Source of the DNA: VFMC01 sp050248155
GTDB lineage: Bacteria; Actinomycetota; Acidimicrobiia; Acidimicrobiales; Ilumatobacteraceae
DNA: 64,000 bases
Direction: 5' to 3'
NCBI GenBank assembly: GCA_050248155.1
Contig: JBFWSW010000002.1
Location: 140,801-204,800 of the forward strand
The notes beneath the pieces were generated by a model. That model was not told the DNA's origin and did not search any database. It saw only the letters and a program-made list of their open reading frames with translations. Shown here in pieces: positions 1 to 7,668 of this stretch. The position numbers and the translations under genes are program-made. Positions within the stretch are counted from its first letter, which is position 1, and every line of letters begins with the position of its first letter.

Positions 1-426
1 GAGCCGTTCGAGCCCGAGCCGGCCGAGCGCGGCGAGCGCGGCGTAGCCGTGGGGAGCGCCAGGCGGTCCCACCGAGTGCGGGCCGACGTCGCGCCAACCG
101 CCACGGGCGACGGCGGTCGCGTGGTCGGCGAGACCTGACGGGGCGCCACCGATCGCGAGCAACGCCTCGGGTGCAGCGGCACCCGCGCGGAGGACGATCG
201 CGACGAGGTCCCCGCCGAGTCCGCACTTCGGCGGCAGCAGGACCGTCTCGGCCAGTGCGGCCGCGACAGCAGCGTCGAACGCGTTGCCGCCGTCGCGGAG
301 CGCCCGTTCACCGGCCTGGGCGGCGAGGGGTGCAGCTGCGCAGACCACGCCCGCGGGTCCCACCGCGCGGCATTGCGCCGCCATGACGAGCACCTCGGCC
401 GACTGCGCCGCCGGGGTGGTGCTCAT
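1..426 (-). CDS. gamma-glutamyltransferase-like protein, N-terminal part (cut by window edge)
   Basis: Reading leftward from an ATG at 426, 142 codons stay open to base 1, so the gene is truncated by the window. The N-terminus contains ALRDGGNAFDAAVAAALAE followed by a GLGGD segment, the arrangement found near the start of gamma-glutamyltranspeptidases (Ntn hydrolases that transfer or hydrolyse gamma-glutamyl groups). The catalytic Thr lies beyond the edge and cannot be checked. No signal peptide is evident. The gene is divergent from the diiron-oxygenase operon at 582, with about 155 bases shared between them. The family call is moderately secure; the substrate is unknown. Confidence 0.7.
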   Translation of the reverse strand, partial: MSTTPAAQSAEVLVMAAQCRAVGPAGVVCAAAPLAAQAGERALRDGGNAFDAAVAAALAETVLLPPKCGLGGDLVAIVLRAGAAAPEALLAIGGAPSGLADHATAVARGGWRDVGPHSVGPPGAPHGYAALAALGRLGLERL

Positions 427-452
427 CGGCCGGCTCGGATCGGAAGTGCCTC

Positions 453-484
453 TTGCACGGCCACCGAATAAGTATACAATATAC
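453..484 (+). promoter_or_regulatory. promoter with inverted repeat over the -10, upstream of the HDO operon
   Basis: TTGCAC (453-458) and TACAAT (475-480) are separated by 16 bases and resemble a housekeeping -35/-10 pair. The -10 lies inside a perfect inverted repeat, GTATA-CAA-TATAC (472-484), in an AT-rich island of otherwise very GC-rich DNA. Inverted repeats built on GTATAC are typical operators of GntR-family repressors, so repression of the downstream operon is a reasonable inference. No GntR gene is visible in the window. About 100 bases separate the predicted start point from the ATG at 582. Confidence 0.55.
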
Positions 485-581
485 GAGACGTCGCCTCGGC
501 GACCGATGACGAGTCCTCCCTCACACCCCGCCCTCGATCCAGCCCAGAGCCGCTTCCGCTCTCGTCCGAAAGGTACACGAC

Positions 582-1325
582 ATGGCCGAACTCCTGTCCA
601 AGCCCGCATTCCGCGAGGCGCTCGAAGACGCGATCAAGGGTCGCGAAGCCAAGAACGCGTCCTTCTCGCAGGCGTGGGCGAACGGCGAGCTCTCCCGTGA
701 GCACTTCGCCCGGTGGGCGGAGAACCACTACCACTACGTCGGTCCGTTCGCCGACTACCTCGGGTACATCTACTCCAACACGCCCGACCACGCGACCGAC
801 GCGAAGGACTTCCTCCTCCAGAACATGTACGAAGAGGAGCTGTCCGACGTCCGCCACACCGATCTGCTCATCCGCTTCGCCGAGGCGTGCGGCACGACGC
901 GCGAGCGCGTCACGGACATCGACAACGCGACCGCCGTCACGCGCGGGCTGCAGGGGTGGTGCTATGCGATCGCGATGCGCGAGCACTTCGCCGTCGCCAC
1001 CGCCGCGCTGGTCGTCGGCCTCGAGTCACAGGTGCCGTCGATCTACCGCCGGCAGTACCCGGTGCTGATCGAGAAGTACGGCTTCACCGAGGAAGAGGCC
1101 GAGTTCTTCGACCTCCACATCACCTCCGACGAGATCCACGGCGAGCGCGGCTACCAGATCGTGCTCGAGCACGCGACGACCCCCGAGCTCCAGCAGCGCA
1201 GCCTTCAGCTCGTCCGCCACGGTGCCGAGATGCGCTTCTCGTACACCAAGGCGCTGTACGACACCTACGTCGCCCCCGAGGCACCGGTCGCGCCCGGGCA
1301 GCAGGTCGCTCCCGCGCTCGCCTGA
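582..1325 (+). CDS. TenA/PqqC-fold heme-oxygenase-like diiron oxidase (HDO) candidate
   Basis: This 247-residue all-helical protein resembles the TenA/PqqC/CADD superfamily. All six ligands expected of an HDO diiron site can be placed: E85-x6-H92, E148, and H179-x3-D183-x2-H186. This argues for an O2-activating diiron enzyme (as in CADD, UndA and SznF) rather than thiaminase-type TenA. A GAAAGG ribosome site precedes the ATG. The next two genes encode a [2Fe-2S] ferredoxin and a Rieske protein, plausible electron donors. The substrate is unknown; a PqqC-like role is unlikely because no other pqq gene is nearby. The C-terminal 20 residues are Ala/Pro/Val-rich. Confidence 0.75.
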   Translation: MAELLSKPAFREALEDAIKGREAKNASFSQAWANGELSREHFARWAENHYHYVGPFADYLGYIYSNTPDHATDAKDFLLQNMYEEELSDVRHTDLLIRFAEACGTTRERVTDIDNATAVTRGLQGWCYAIAMREHFAVATAALVVGLESQVPSIYRRQYPVLIEKYGFTEEEAEFFDLHITSDEIHGERGYQIVLEHATTPELQQRSLQLVRHGAEMRFSYTKALYDTYVAPEAPVAPGQQVAPALA

Positions 1326-1346
1326 GCACCTGCCTCGTACTCGCCG

Positions 1347-1709
1347 ATGCCCACCATCCGCTTCTCGACGTCAGGTCGCGAGGTCACCTTCGCCGAGGGT
1401 GATGAGGTCAACCTGCTCCGCATCGCGATCCGCAACGACTGCGGCATCCCGTTCAAGTGCGCGAGCGGCAACTGCGGCACCGACCGCGTCCGGGTCGAGG
1501 CCGGGCTCGAGAACTGCATCCCGATGCGCCGGCGCGAGCGCGAGCGGCTCGCCGAGCTCGTCGATCAGGGCTACCGCCTCGCGTGCCAGACCTACGTGAA
1601 CGGTGACGTCACCGTGGCGTGGGACCCGGACCAGGTCGGCCTCGACGAGGGCAGCCGCGTCTACGACAAGTTGAAGCAGGTGTGGCTCGCGAAGGACGAC
1701 GGCGCATGA
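1347..1709 (+). CDS. [2Fe-2S] ferredoxin-like protein with altered cluster motif
   Basis: This 120-residue protein has the plant-type ferredoxin layout. C38-x4-C43 and C80 match three cluster ligands, but the usual third Cys of the CX4CX2C motif is Asp46 (CGTD; codon GAC). An additional Cys32 lies six residues before C38 and C57 lies between the two halves. Either Asp46 or one of the extra cysteines could complete the cluster, or the cluster may be lost. It lies 21 bases after the HDO gene and its TGA overlaps the ATG of the Rieske gene, so the three are probably one transcript. The likely role is electron transfer to the HDO enzyme. Confidence 0.8.
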   Translation: MPTIRFSTSGREVTFAEGDEVNLLRIAIRNDCGIPFKCASGNCGTDRVRVEAGLENCIPMRRRERERLAELVDQGYRLACQTYVNGDVTVAWDPDQVGLDEGSRVYDKLKQVWLAKDDGA

Positions 1710-2518
1710 CGGTGACCGACACCGATTGGGTGCCCGTCGGCACCGTGGCCGACATCGCCAAGCGGAAGAAGGTCGTCGTGCCGATCGGCGAGCGCCAGGT
1801 GCTCGTCGTCGCCCACGACGACCGCTTCTTCGCCTTCGACAACATCTGCGTCCACCGCGAACGCGAGCTGTCGAAGGGTGTCATCCTGAACGGCAAGCTC
1901 GTCTGTCCCGGACACCAGTGGGCGTTCGCGCTCGAGACGGGCTGGGAGGCGGTGAAGGAGCAGTGCCAGCCCACCTTCCCGGTGCAGGTGAACGGTGACG
2001 TCGTCGAGGTCCAGGTCGCTGCGGCGAGCACCCTGCCTGCGGCCGCGCCGACGTCCGGTAGCGAGTCGGCGGACGACCTCACCTCCGACGCGCGCTCGGT
2101 GCGTGAGTGGATCGACGCGTGGGGCCGCGAGGTGGCGGCCGTCGACCTCGTGTCGGGTCGTCGGCGCTTCGCGGCTGACGTCTCGGCCTTCGGCACGCAT
2201 GCCGATGTCGTGGTCGGCCGCGACGCACTGGAAGAGGCACAGTGGTCGCGCATCTGGCCGGCCATCGAGGCGTTCGCCTTCCTCACCGACGAGATGCAGG
2301 TCATCGTGTCCCCGGACCGGCTGCAAGCGGTCGCCGTCGTGGGTTGGACGTCGCAGGGCATCGCCGAGGACGGCAGCCGCTTCGACCGGCCCGGCAGGGC
2401 CACCGTGGTGTTACGCCGAGACGCACCGGATGACGCGTGGGTGGGGGTGCACACGCACTTCTCGCTCGCCCGTGGGGTGCCGCAGACGACCCACGGCAAC
2501 CGCCCGGCTGTCCGCTGA
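1706..2518 (+). CDS. Rieske [2Fe-2S] protein fused to a SnoaL/NTF2-like domain
   Basis: The start is the ATG of an ATGA overlap with the ferredoxin gene. Residues 1-105 form a Rieske ferredoxin domain with both ligand pairs intact, C48-x-H50 and C67-x2-H70. A short Ala/Ser/Thr linker (about 106-122) leads to a C-terminal domain of roughly 140 residues that reads like an NTF2/SnoaL (ketosteroid-isomerase-like) fold, ending in a VHTHFSLARG strand. The protein has no transmembrane segment. The Rieske part likely carries electrons; the SnoaL part may bind substrate or serve as a scaffold. The domain pairing is unusual, and the C-terminal assignment rests on general pattern only. Confidence 0.75.
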   Translation: MTVTDTDWVPVGTVADIAKRKKVVVPIGERQVLVVAHDDRFFAFDNICVHRERELSKGVILNGKLVCPGHQWAFALETGWEAVKEQCQPTFPVQVNGDVVEVQVAAASTLPAAAPTSGSESADDLTSDARSVREWIDAWGREVAAVDLVSGRRRFAADVSAFGTHADVVVGRDALEEAQWSRIWPAIEAFAFLTDEMQVIVSPDRLQAVAVVGWTSQGIAEDGSRFDRPGRATVVLRRDAPDDAWVGVHTHFSLARGVPQTTHGNRPAVR

Positions 2519-2525
2519 ATCGGCG

Positions 2526-2993
2526 CTACTCGAACCGCCATCGCCCGGCGCGCACGAACCCGTCGCGACCGGCTGGTCCGGCGGCTCGCCACGCCAGCAC
2601 GCGCCGCGGTCGCAGATCGAACAGCGGTCCGTATCGCTCGGCGTCGTAGTGCCAGTCGTACTTCACGTCGTACACCGCGATGGCGTCCGGGTCGCTGGTC
2701 TTCCCCTCCACGCGCGCTTCGACGACGACCACGTCGAGGCCGCTGTCGAGGTGCACCGTGGCCGTCGGGTCGCGGTCGAGTTGCGCGCGGAGCGACGGGC
2801 TGCCGATGCTGAGCAGGAGCCTCTGTTGATGCCAGGCACCCCACACGGGCCGCGGGTGCGGTGCACCTGACGAGCGGCCGACCACCCAGTACGTGGGCGC
2901 CGTTCGCAGCTGCGCATCGACCCATGTCCACTCGAGGGAGGGTTGCTCTGCGGGGGCACCGAAGAACGACAGCGGCTCGCCGATCGGGTCCAC
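2526..2993 (-). CDS. pyridoxamine 5'-phosphate oxidase-family (split-barrel flavin/F420-binding) protein
   Basis: This 155-residue protein has the compact split beta-barrel pattern of actinobacterial PPOX-family proteins: a central RPVWGAWHQQRLLLSIG strand pair, a TVHLDSGLDVVVVEARVEG segment, and a late Trp-rich region with LAWRA. Such proteins bind FMN, F420 or heme and reduce or oxidise small molecules. A GTG at 2993 is used as start; nothing nearby decides between it and an upstream start. It converges with the Rieske gene, 8 bases apart, and is followed upstream by an acetyltransferase gene on the same strand. The cofactor and substrate cannot be deduced. Confidence 0.7.
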   Translation of the reverse strand: MDPIGEPLSFFGAPAEQPSLEWTWVDAQLRTAPTYWVVGRSSGAPHPRPVWGAWHQQRLLLSIGSPSLRAQLDRDPTATVHLDSGLDVVVVEARVEGKTSDPDAIAVYDVKYDWHYDAERYGPLFDLRPRRVLAWRAAGPAGRDGFVRAGRWRFE

Positions 2994-3023
2994 GAATCGA
3001 CAGCGTATGCGAGCCCGGATCGG

Positions 3024-3329
3024 CTACCGGTCGGCGACGAGATCGGCGTAGTCGGGATGACGTTCGATCCACGATGCGATGAACGGGCACAGGGGTACGG
3101 CTCGCAGACCGCGGGCGCGCACGTCGTCCAGCGCGCCGCGAGCCAGCTGACCGGCGAGGCCACGTCCTTCGAACTCGTGGTCGACCTCGGTGTGCAGGAA
3201 CTCGACCTTGCCCTCGTGGCGCCGGTAGGTGGCGATGCCGGCGAGCGTCTCACCGACGTGGATCTCGTAGCGCATGCGGACGGGGTTGTCCGTCACGACG
3301 ACCCCGTCGCCAGACACGGTCCTGTCCAT
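3024..3329 (-). CDS. small GNAT-family N-acetyltransferase (YidJ/NATD1 type)
   Basis: At 101 residues this is a minimal acetyltransferase of the Acetyltransf_CG kind. It carries the acetyl-CoA-binding motif FEGRGLAGQLARGALDDVRARG followed by the LCPFIASWIERHPDYADLV segment that marks this subfamily. Members are soluble and their acceptor substrates are mostly unknown. The ATG at 3329 is the only good start. It sits between the PPOX-like gene and an alpha/beta hydrolase, all leftward with short gaps (30 and 6 bases), so the three may be co-transcribed. Confidence 0.85.
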   Translation of the reverse strand: MDRTVSGDGVVVTDNPVRMRYEIHVGETLAGIATYRRHEGKVEFLHTEVDHEFEGRGLAGQLARGALDDVRARGLRAVPLCPFIASWIERHPDYADLVADR

Positions 3330-3335
3330 GCGCGC

Positions 3336-4154
3336 TCAGTCCTTGGCCCGCGAAGCAGCCTCTTCGAGGGCCCACGACAGGGCGAAGTCGGCCACTTCCT
3401 CCCAGCCGTCCTGACCCACCGTCCAGTGCGACCGGCCCGGGAACTCGCGGTAGTCGGTCACTGCCGCCGACTTCTCGTACTTCGCTGCGTTCACCTTGTT
3501 CAACTTGGGCGGCGAGACACGATCGATCCCACCGGCGATGAGCAGCAATGGTGCGCGGGTGCCGTTCGCGAAGTCGACCTTGCTCGCAGCCTTCGGGTTC
3601 ATGTTCGCGAACGCCTGCTCGAAGAGCACTCGGCCCGCCGCGGGGATGCAGTAGCGCTCGTACAGCGCCCGGCTGGCCTCGAGCGTCGTGTGGTTGGCGA
3701 AGCGCCAGTGGAACTGCTCGTGCGTCAACGGCACCGCCCGCGCGCGATTGCGCGGGTCCTTCAACACCGGCAACGCGGTGCGCAACGTGCTGAGCGGCAA
3801 GGTGAGGATGCCCTTCACGGGAGCGGAGTCCACAGCGACCCCAGCTGCTCCGAGCCCGCGGTCGAGCAGGATCTGGGTGAACGCGCCGCCGAAGGAGTGG
3901 CCCATGATGATCGGCGGTGCATCGAGCGAGCGGATGATCGCGTCGTAGTGGTCGACGATGCGCGTGATGCCGAGCCTGCGCAACGGTGTGGGATCGGCGT
4001 TGAGCGCTTCCACCTCACCCTCGAGGCCGGGCCACGACGGTGCGATCACCGTGTGACCAGCGCGCTGGAAGTGACCGATCCACGGATCCCAGCTGCGCGG
4101 CGTCAACCAGAGGCCGTGGATGAGGACGATCGTGGGGGTTGCCGGTGCGCTCAT
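3336..4154 (-). CDS. alpha/beta hydrolase
   Basis: This 272-residue soluble hydrolase begins at the ATG at 4154 (MSAPATPTIVLIHGLWLTP). The HG oxyanion motif follows beta-3, the nucleophile elbow is GHSFGG, a late acid sits in GGIDRVSPP and the histidine in GRSHWT, giving a complete Ser-Asp-His triad. The VLIHGLWLTPRSWDPW start resembles lipases/esterases of high-GC actinomycetes. There is no signal peptide, so it acts in the cytoplasm. Only 6 bases separate its stop from the acetyltransferase start. The substrate is not predictable. Confidence 0.85.
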   Translation of the reverse strand: MSAPATPTIVLIHGLWLTPRSWDPWIGHFQRAGHTVIAPSWPGLEGEVEALNADPTPLRRLGITRIVDHYDAIIRSLDAPPIIMGHSFGGAFTQILLDRGLGAAGVAVDSAPVKGILTLPLSTLRTALPVLKDPRNRARAVPLTHEQFHWRFANHTTLEASRALYERYCIPAAGRVLFEQAFANMNPKAASKVDFANGTRAPLLLIAGGIDRVSPPKLNKVNAAKYEKSAAVTDYREFPGRSHWTVGQDGWEEVADFALSWALEEAASRAKD

Positions 4155-4212
4155 GCGCACAGCATGACCGTTCCCGGCGACCTCGTGCGACCGGCGTGTT
4201 GCCGCATCGGCA

Positions 4213-5214
4213 TCAGCGTTCGACGGCGTCGACCGCGGTCGTCGACGCGCCGAGCACCTCGCCCTTCCTGAGCACGGTGACGGGACCGTCTTCGCTGACG
4301 ACGATGACCGTGGCGCGCCGATCGTCGAAGCTGTATCGCCGACCGGACGTGTGGCGCATGCCGCGCAACCCAGCGACGTTGGTCTCGGCCACGGCGCTCG
4401 GGACCAACCGGACACCGAGCTCGCGCAGCACGCCGTCGTGGTCGAACACGGCAGCACCGTCGAGCTGTGACAGCACGTGCCGCAGCGGCGCGAGGTTCGA
4501 GGGCGTCATGATGCGCAGCGGGGGCGGAGATGGCAGGCGTACCTCGTAGGACGGAGCGGGAGACTCATCGGGTCGGTACACGAGGATGGCGCCGATCCCC
4601 CGGGCGCCGAGGTCGTGCACGGCGAACTCGAGCATCGTCTCGATCACGTCGCGGTCGCCGTGATCGCCGCAGACGAGCAGCGAATCGATCCAGGCGGAGA
4701 TCGGCGGCTCGTGATGCCATGACAGCCCGTCCCAACGGAGCACCCCGAACTCGCCGACCAGGCGCACCTGCCCGCTCGGATGTCGTTGCACGATCGTCCC
4801 GCCGAACGCGTCCGCGAGCACCACCAGGTCGCGCTCGGAGCCTGCGGGCCGGTCGAACACGGCGAGCTCGTCCGGTTCGTCCGACACCGACCGGATGACC
4901 CAGCTGGAGAGCCCATCCGCGAACCGGTGGGCCGCGTCGAGGGACAGCTGCACGATCGGACGGTGCGTGATGTCGAGCTGGGCGCGCTCGTTCCAGACCG
5001 CCGGGGGAGTGCGCGGCGCGATGATCGCGCCGACCGTGGGAACCCGCCGCTCGTGGACCGGCGGCCGCAGGGCGTAGTCGAGCTCGTCGACCACGACCGA
5101 CTGGAGCTCGTCCGAGCCCGGGAGGCGGAACCCGGACTCGGCGAGCTCGTCGACGATCCGGGCTCGACGTGCCGGGCTCGACGGACGGATGCCGGTGACC
5201 GCTGATCGGTTCAC
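4213..5214 (-). CDS. diadenylate-cyclase-like (DisA_N/DAC domain) protein
   Basis: The C-terminal third resembles a DisA_N domain. LDGAAVFDHDG (DGA at 252-254) matches the first nucleotide-binding motif, and AETNVAGLRGMRHTS lies where the second, RHRAA, is expected but reads RHTS (287-290). DAC enzymes condense two ATP to c-di-AMP; the altered second motif leaves activity uncertain. The N-terminal 200 residues look like a separate sensor-like domain and there is no transmembrane helix. The GTG at 5214 forms a GTGA overlap with the TetR stop, which fixes the start and implies translational coupling. The alternative start at 5262 would overlap TetR by 52 bases. Confidence 0.65.
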   Translation of the reverse strand: MNRSAVTGIRPSSPARRARIVDELAESGFRLPGSDELQSVVVDELDYALRPPVHERRVPTVGAIIAPRTPPAVWNERAQLDITHRPIVQLSLDAAHRFADGLSSWVIRSVSDEPDELAVFDRPAGSERDLVVLADAFGGTIVQRHPSGQVRLVGEFGVLRWDGLSWHHEPPISAWIDSLLVCGDHGDRDVIETMLEFAVHDLGARGIGAILVYRPDESPAPSYEVRLPSPPPLRIMTPSNLAPLRHVLSQLDGAAVFDHDGVLRELGVRLVPSAVAETNVAGLRGMRHTSGRRYSFDDRRATVIVVSEDGPVTVLRKGEVLGASTTAVDAVER

Positions 5215-5825
5215 GTCGGTGGACGCTGGACCGCGAGGAGGTCGTGCATCATCGACATGCACCGTTGCCCGACGTCGGGCAACGCCTCGGACGCGCCAGT
5301 GCGCAACCAGTGCTCGCGCGAGGTGTCCATGATGAGCGCGATCACGCCGCTCGCCAACCGTGCACGCAACTGTGCCTCGGGTGAGCTGCCGTCGCGTTCG
5401 AGGACGAGCGCCTCGACCTCCTCGGTGATCCGCTTGCGGAAGTGCTCGCCGATGTCGCCGCCCTGCACGCCCTTCATGAGGTGCAGGCGTTGCTGGTTGC
5501 GGCTGGTCTCCTCGCTCATCGAGTGGTTGAGCGTCTCGAGCGCACCGATGAGGCTCGCCATCACCGGTTCGTCGTGTGGCCGAGCGACGAAGGCCTCACG
5601 CACACGGCCCAGCATCTCCTCGAACTCGGGGTACACGACGGCTTCCTTGGTGGGGAAGTAGCGGAAGAAGGTGCGCGGCGCCACGTTGGCGCGCTCGGCG
5701 ATGTCGTTGATGGAGGTCTCGTGGTAGCCGCGCTCGGCGAAGAGCTCCCAGGCCGCGTCGGCGATGGCCTGCTGTGTCGCGTCCTTCTTGCGCTGTCGCA
5801 GGGACGGGGCAGGGACGTCCGCCAT
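5211..5825 (-). CDS. TetR/AcrR-family transcriptional regulator
   Basis: This 204-residue protein has an N-terminal TetR HTH: ATQQAIADAAWELFAERGYHE then TSINDIAERANVAPRTFFRYF, with the characteristic FFRYFPTKEA. The C-terminal ligand-binding half is helical. I start at the ATG at 5825 (MADVPAPSLRQRKK); an in-frame upstream start at 5900 would add a non-conserved leader. It is divergent from the DHA2 exporter at 5988, the classical local-repressor arrangement, and is coupled to the downstream diadenylate-cyclase-like gene by a GTGA overlap. Confidence 0.9.
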   Translation of the reverse strand: MADVPAPSLRQRKKDATQQAIADAAWELFAERGYHETSINDIAERANVAPRTFFRYFPTKEAVVYPEFEEMLGRVREAFVARPHDEPVMASLIGALETLNHSMSEETSRNQQRLHLMKGVQGGDIGEHFRKRITEEVEALVLERDGSSPEAQLRARLASGVIALIMDTSREHWLRTGASEALPDVGQRCMSMMHDLLAVQRPPT

Positions 5826-5909
5826 CGCGTCGCACGCTACTTCCGATGAACCAGGCCGGCCGACCACGTGTCCAGTGTGGCCCGCGGAGCCCGGCGTCAC
5901 ACGTGCAAG

Positions 5910-5947
5910 TTGTCACAATTGACTTTTGGCAGTTCTGCCATTTCAAT
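5910..5947 (+). promoter_or_regulatory. exporter promoter with a TetR-type operator in the spacer
   Basis: TTGACT (5919-5924) and TTCAAT (5942-5947) are 17 bases apart. A perfect inverted repeat, TGGCAG-TT-CTGCCA, occupies 5927-5940 between them. A second, looser dyad (GTCA at 5912-5915, TGAC at 5920-5923) covers the -35. The position between a tetR gene and a divergent exporter suggests these are binding sites for the TetR protein. The -10 match is weak. Confidence 0.55.
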
Positions 5948-5987
5948 CGATCTCACCCCCGAAACACCCCCACGAACGGAGCCATCC

Positions 5988-7607
5988 GTGAACGCATCTC
6001 TCTCCGATCTCGACGCGTTGCCGTCCGAGGCACTCGACCAGATCCCGCCCGACGTGTACCGCCGCCGCTGGGGCATCCTCGGTGTGCTCTGCACCAGCCT
6101 GCTCATCATCGTCATCGGCAACACCTCGCTCAACGTCGCCCTGCCGGCGATGTCGGAGTCGCTCGGCCTGACCAACAGCCAGCAGCAGTGGGTCGTCGAC
6201 GCATACTCGCTCGTGTTCGCCGGCCTCCTGTTCACGGCCGGCACCCTGGGCGACCGCTTCGGCCGCAAGGGCTTCATGCAGGCAGGCGTCCTGTTGTTCC
6301 TCCTCGGCTCGCTGTACGCGACGTTCCTCGCCGACTCGGCAGCCGGAGTCATCGTGTCGCGCGCCGTCATGGGCATGGGCGGTGCGCTCGTCATGCCGGC
6401 CACGTTGAGCATCCTCGTCAACTGCTTCCCCGCGCACGAGCGTGCCAAGGCCATCGCGATCTGGGCGGGCATCGCCGGTGGCGGCGGTGCCGTCGGTCTG
6501 GTGCTCGGTGGCTGGTTGATCGAGCACTTCTGGTGGGGATCGGCGTTCGCGATCAACATCCCGGTCACGGTGATCGCGCTCGTGCTCGGGGCACTCCTGG
6601 TCCCATCGAGCAGGGACCGTCATCCGCAGCGCCTCGATCCCGTCGGTGCGATCCTCTCGATGGCCGGGCTGGGTGTCTTCGTCTACGGCCTCATCGAAGC
6701 GCCGCACTGGGGCTGGGCGTCGACTGCGACCGGTGCCGTCCTGGGCGGTGGCGTGGTGCTCCTCGCGGTGTTCGTGCTCTGGGAGATGCACACGTCGTCG
6801 CCCATGCTCGACATCGGCCTGTTCAAGAACAGCCGGTTCAGCGTGAGCTCGCTCGGGATGATGCTCGTCTTCCTCACGATGTTCGGCTTCTTCTTCGTGG
6901 TCAGCCAGCTCTTCCAACTGGTGCTCGGATACGGGCCGTTCGAATCGGGGCTGCGCATGCTGCCGATCATGCCGCTCATGATCGTCGCCGCACCGGCCTC
7001 GGCCGCTCTGGTGCCGAGGCTCGGCGCACGGGTGGTGGTGAGCGCCGGGATGATGCTCACCGCGCTCGGCGTGCTGATCCTCAGCATGCTCGACGCGGGA
7101 TCGGGCTACGACCACGTGCTCGCCGGCATGTTCCCGATGGCCATCGGCATGGGGTTGACGATGAGCCCGATGACCGAGCTGATCATGTCGTCGGTGCCCC
7201 GCGATCGCGCCGGCGTCGGCTCCGCCATGAACGACACGACCCGCGAGGTCGGCACGACGCTCGGTGTCGCGATCCTCGGCAGCATCTTGTCGTCCGGGTA
7301 CTCGTCGCAGCTCGGCGATGCCACGGCGCAGCTGCCACCCGGTGGCGAGGAGGCCGTGCGGGGATCGTTGGCCGGTGCGCTCGGCACCGCCCAGCAGCTG
7401 TCGGCCTCGGGCAGGACAGCCGAGGCACAGCAGCTGGTCGATGCAGCCAAGGATGCGTGGGCACATGGGCTGCAGCTGTCGATGACCATCGGTGCCGGAA
7501 TCGTGCTGGTGGCCGCGGTCATGGCCGCTCGGTTCCTGCCCGGTCGCTCGGCCGACGAAGGGACAGAGCCGGTCGAATCGCTCGAGCTCGCAGTCGCGCT
7601 CGACTGA
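5988..7607 (+). CDS. MFS drug transporter, DHA2 family (14 TMS)
   Basis: This 539-residue integral membrane protein has about 14 hydrophobic segments. Early motifs NTSLNVALPAMSESLG (motif D1-like) and GTLGDRFGRKG (motif A) place it with EmrB/QacA-type proton-driven exporters. The GTG at 5988 has a GGAG six bases upstream and is preferred over the earlier in-frame ATG at 5868, which lies upstream of the promoter. A soluble C-terminal tail of about 20 acidic residues follows the last helix. The divergent TetR gene probably senses the exported compound. Confidence 0.92.
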   Translation: MNASLSDLDALPSEALDQIPPDVYRRRWGILGVLCTSLLIIVIGNTSLNVALPAMSESLGLTNSQQQWVVDAYSLVFAGLLFTAGTLGDRFGRKGFMQAGVLLFLLGSLYATFLADSAAGVIVSRAVMGMGGALVMPATLSILVNCFPAHERAKAIAIWAGIAGGGGAVGLVLGGWLIEHFWWGSAFAINIPVTVIALVLGALLVPSSRDRHPQRLDPVGAILSMAGLGVFVYGLIEAPHWGWASTATGAVLGGGVVLLAVFVLWEMHTSSPMLDIGLFKNSRFSVSSLGMMLVFLTMFGFFFVVSQLFQLVLGYGPFESGLRMLPIMPLMIVAAPASAALVPRLGARVVVSAGMMLTALGVLILSMLDAGSGYDHVLAGMFPMAIGMGLTMSPMTELIMSSVPRDRAGVGSAMNDTTREVGTTLGVAILGSILSSGYSSQLGDATAQLPPGGEEAVRGSLAGALGTAQQLSASGRTAEAQQLVDAAKDAWAHGLQLSMTIGAGIVLVAAVMAARFLPGRSADEGTEPVESLELAVALD

Positions 7608-7668
7608 GCCGCCGCGCGGCAGGCCGACGTGCTCGTCGCGCGGCGGTCGCCGCGGGCAAGATGTGCAG

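Noticed and set aside
582..1325. Reading the TenA/PqqC-fold protein as a thiaminase or PQQ synthase
   Set aside because: No thi or pqq genes are nearby, and the six-ligand diiron pattern points to an HDO oxidase instead.
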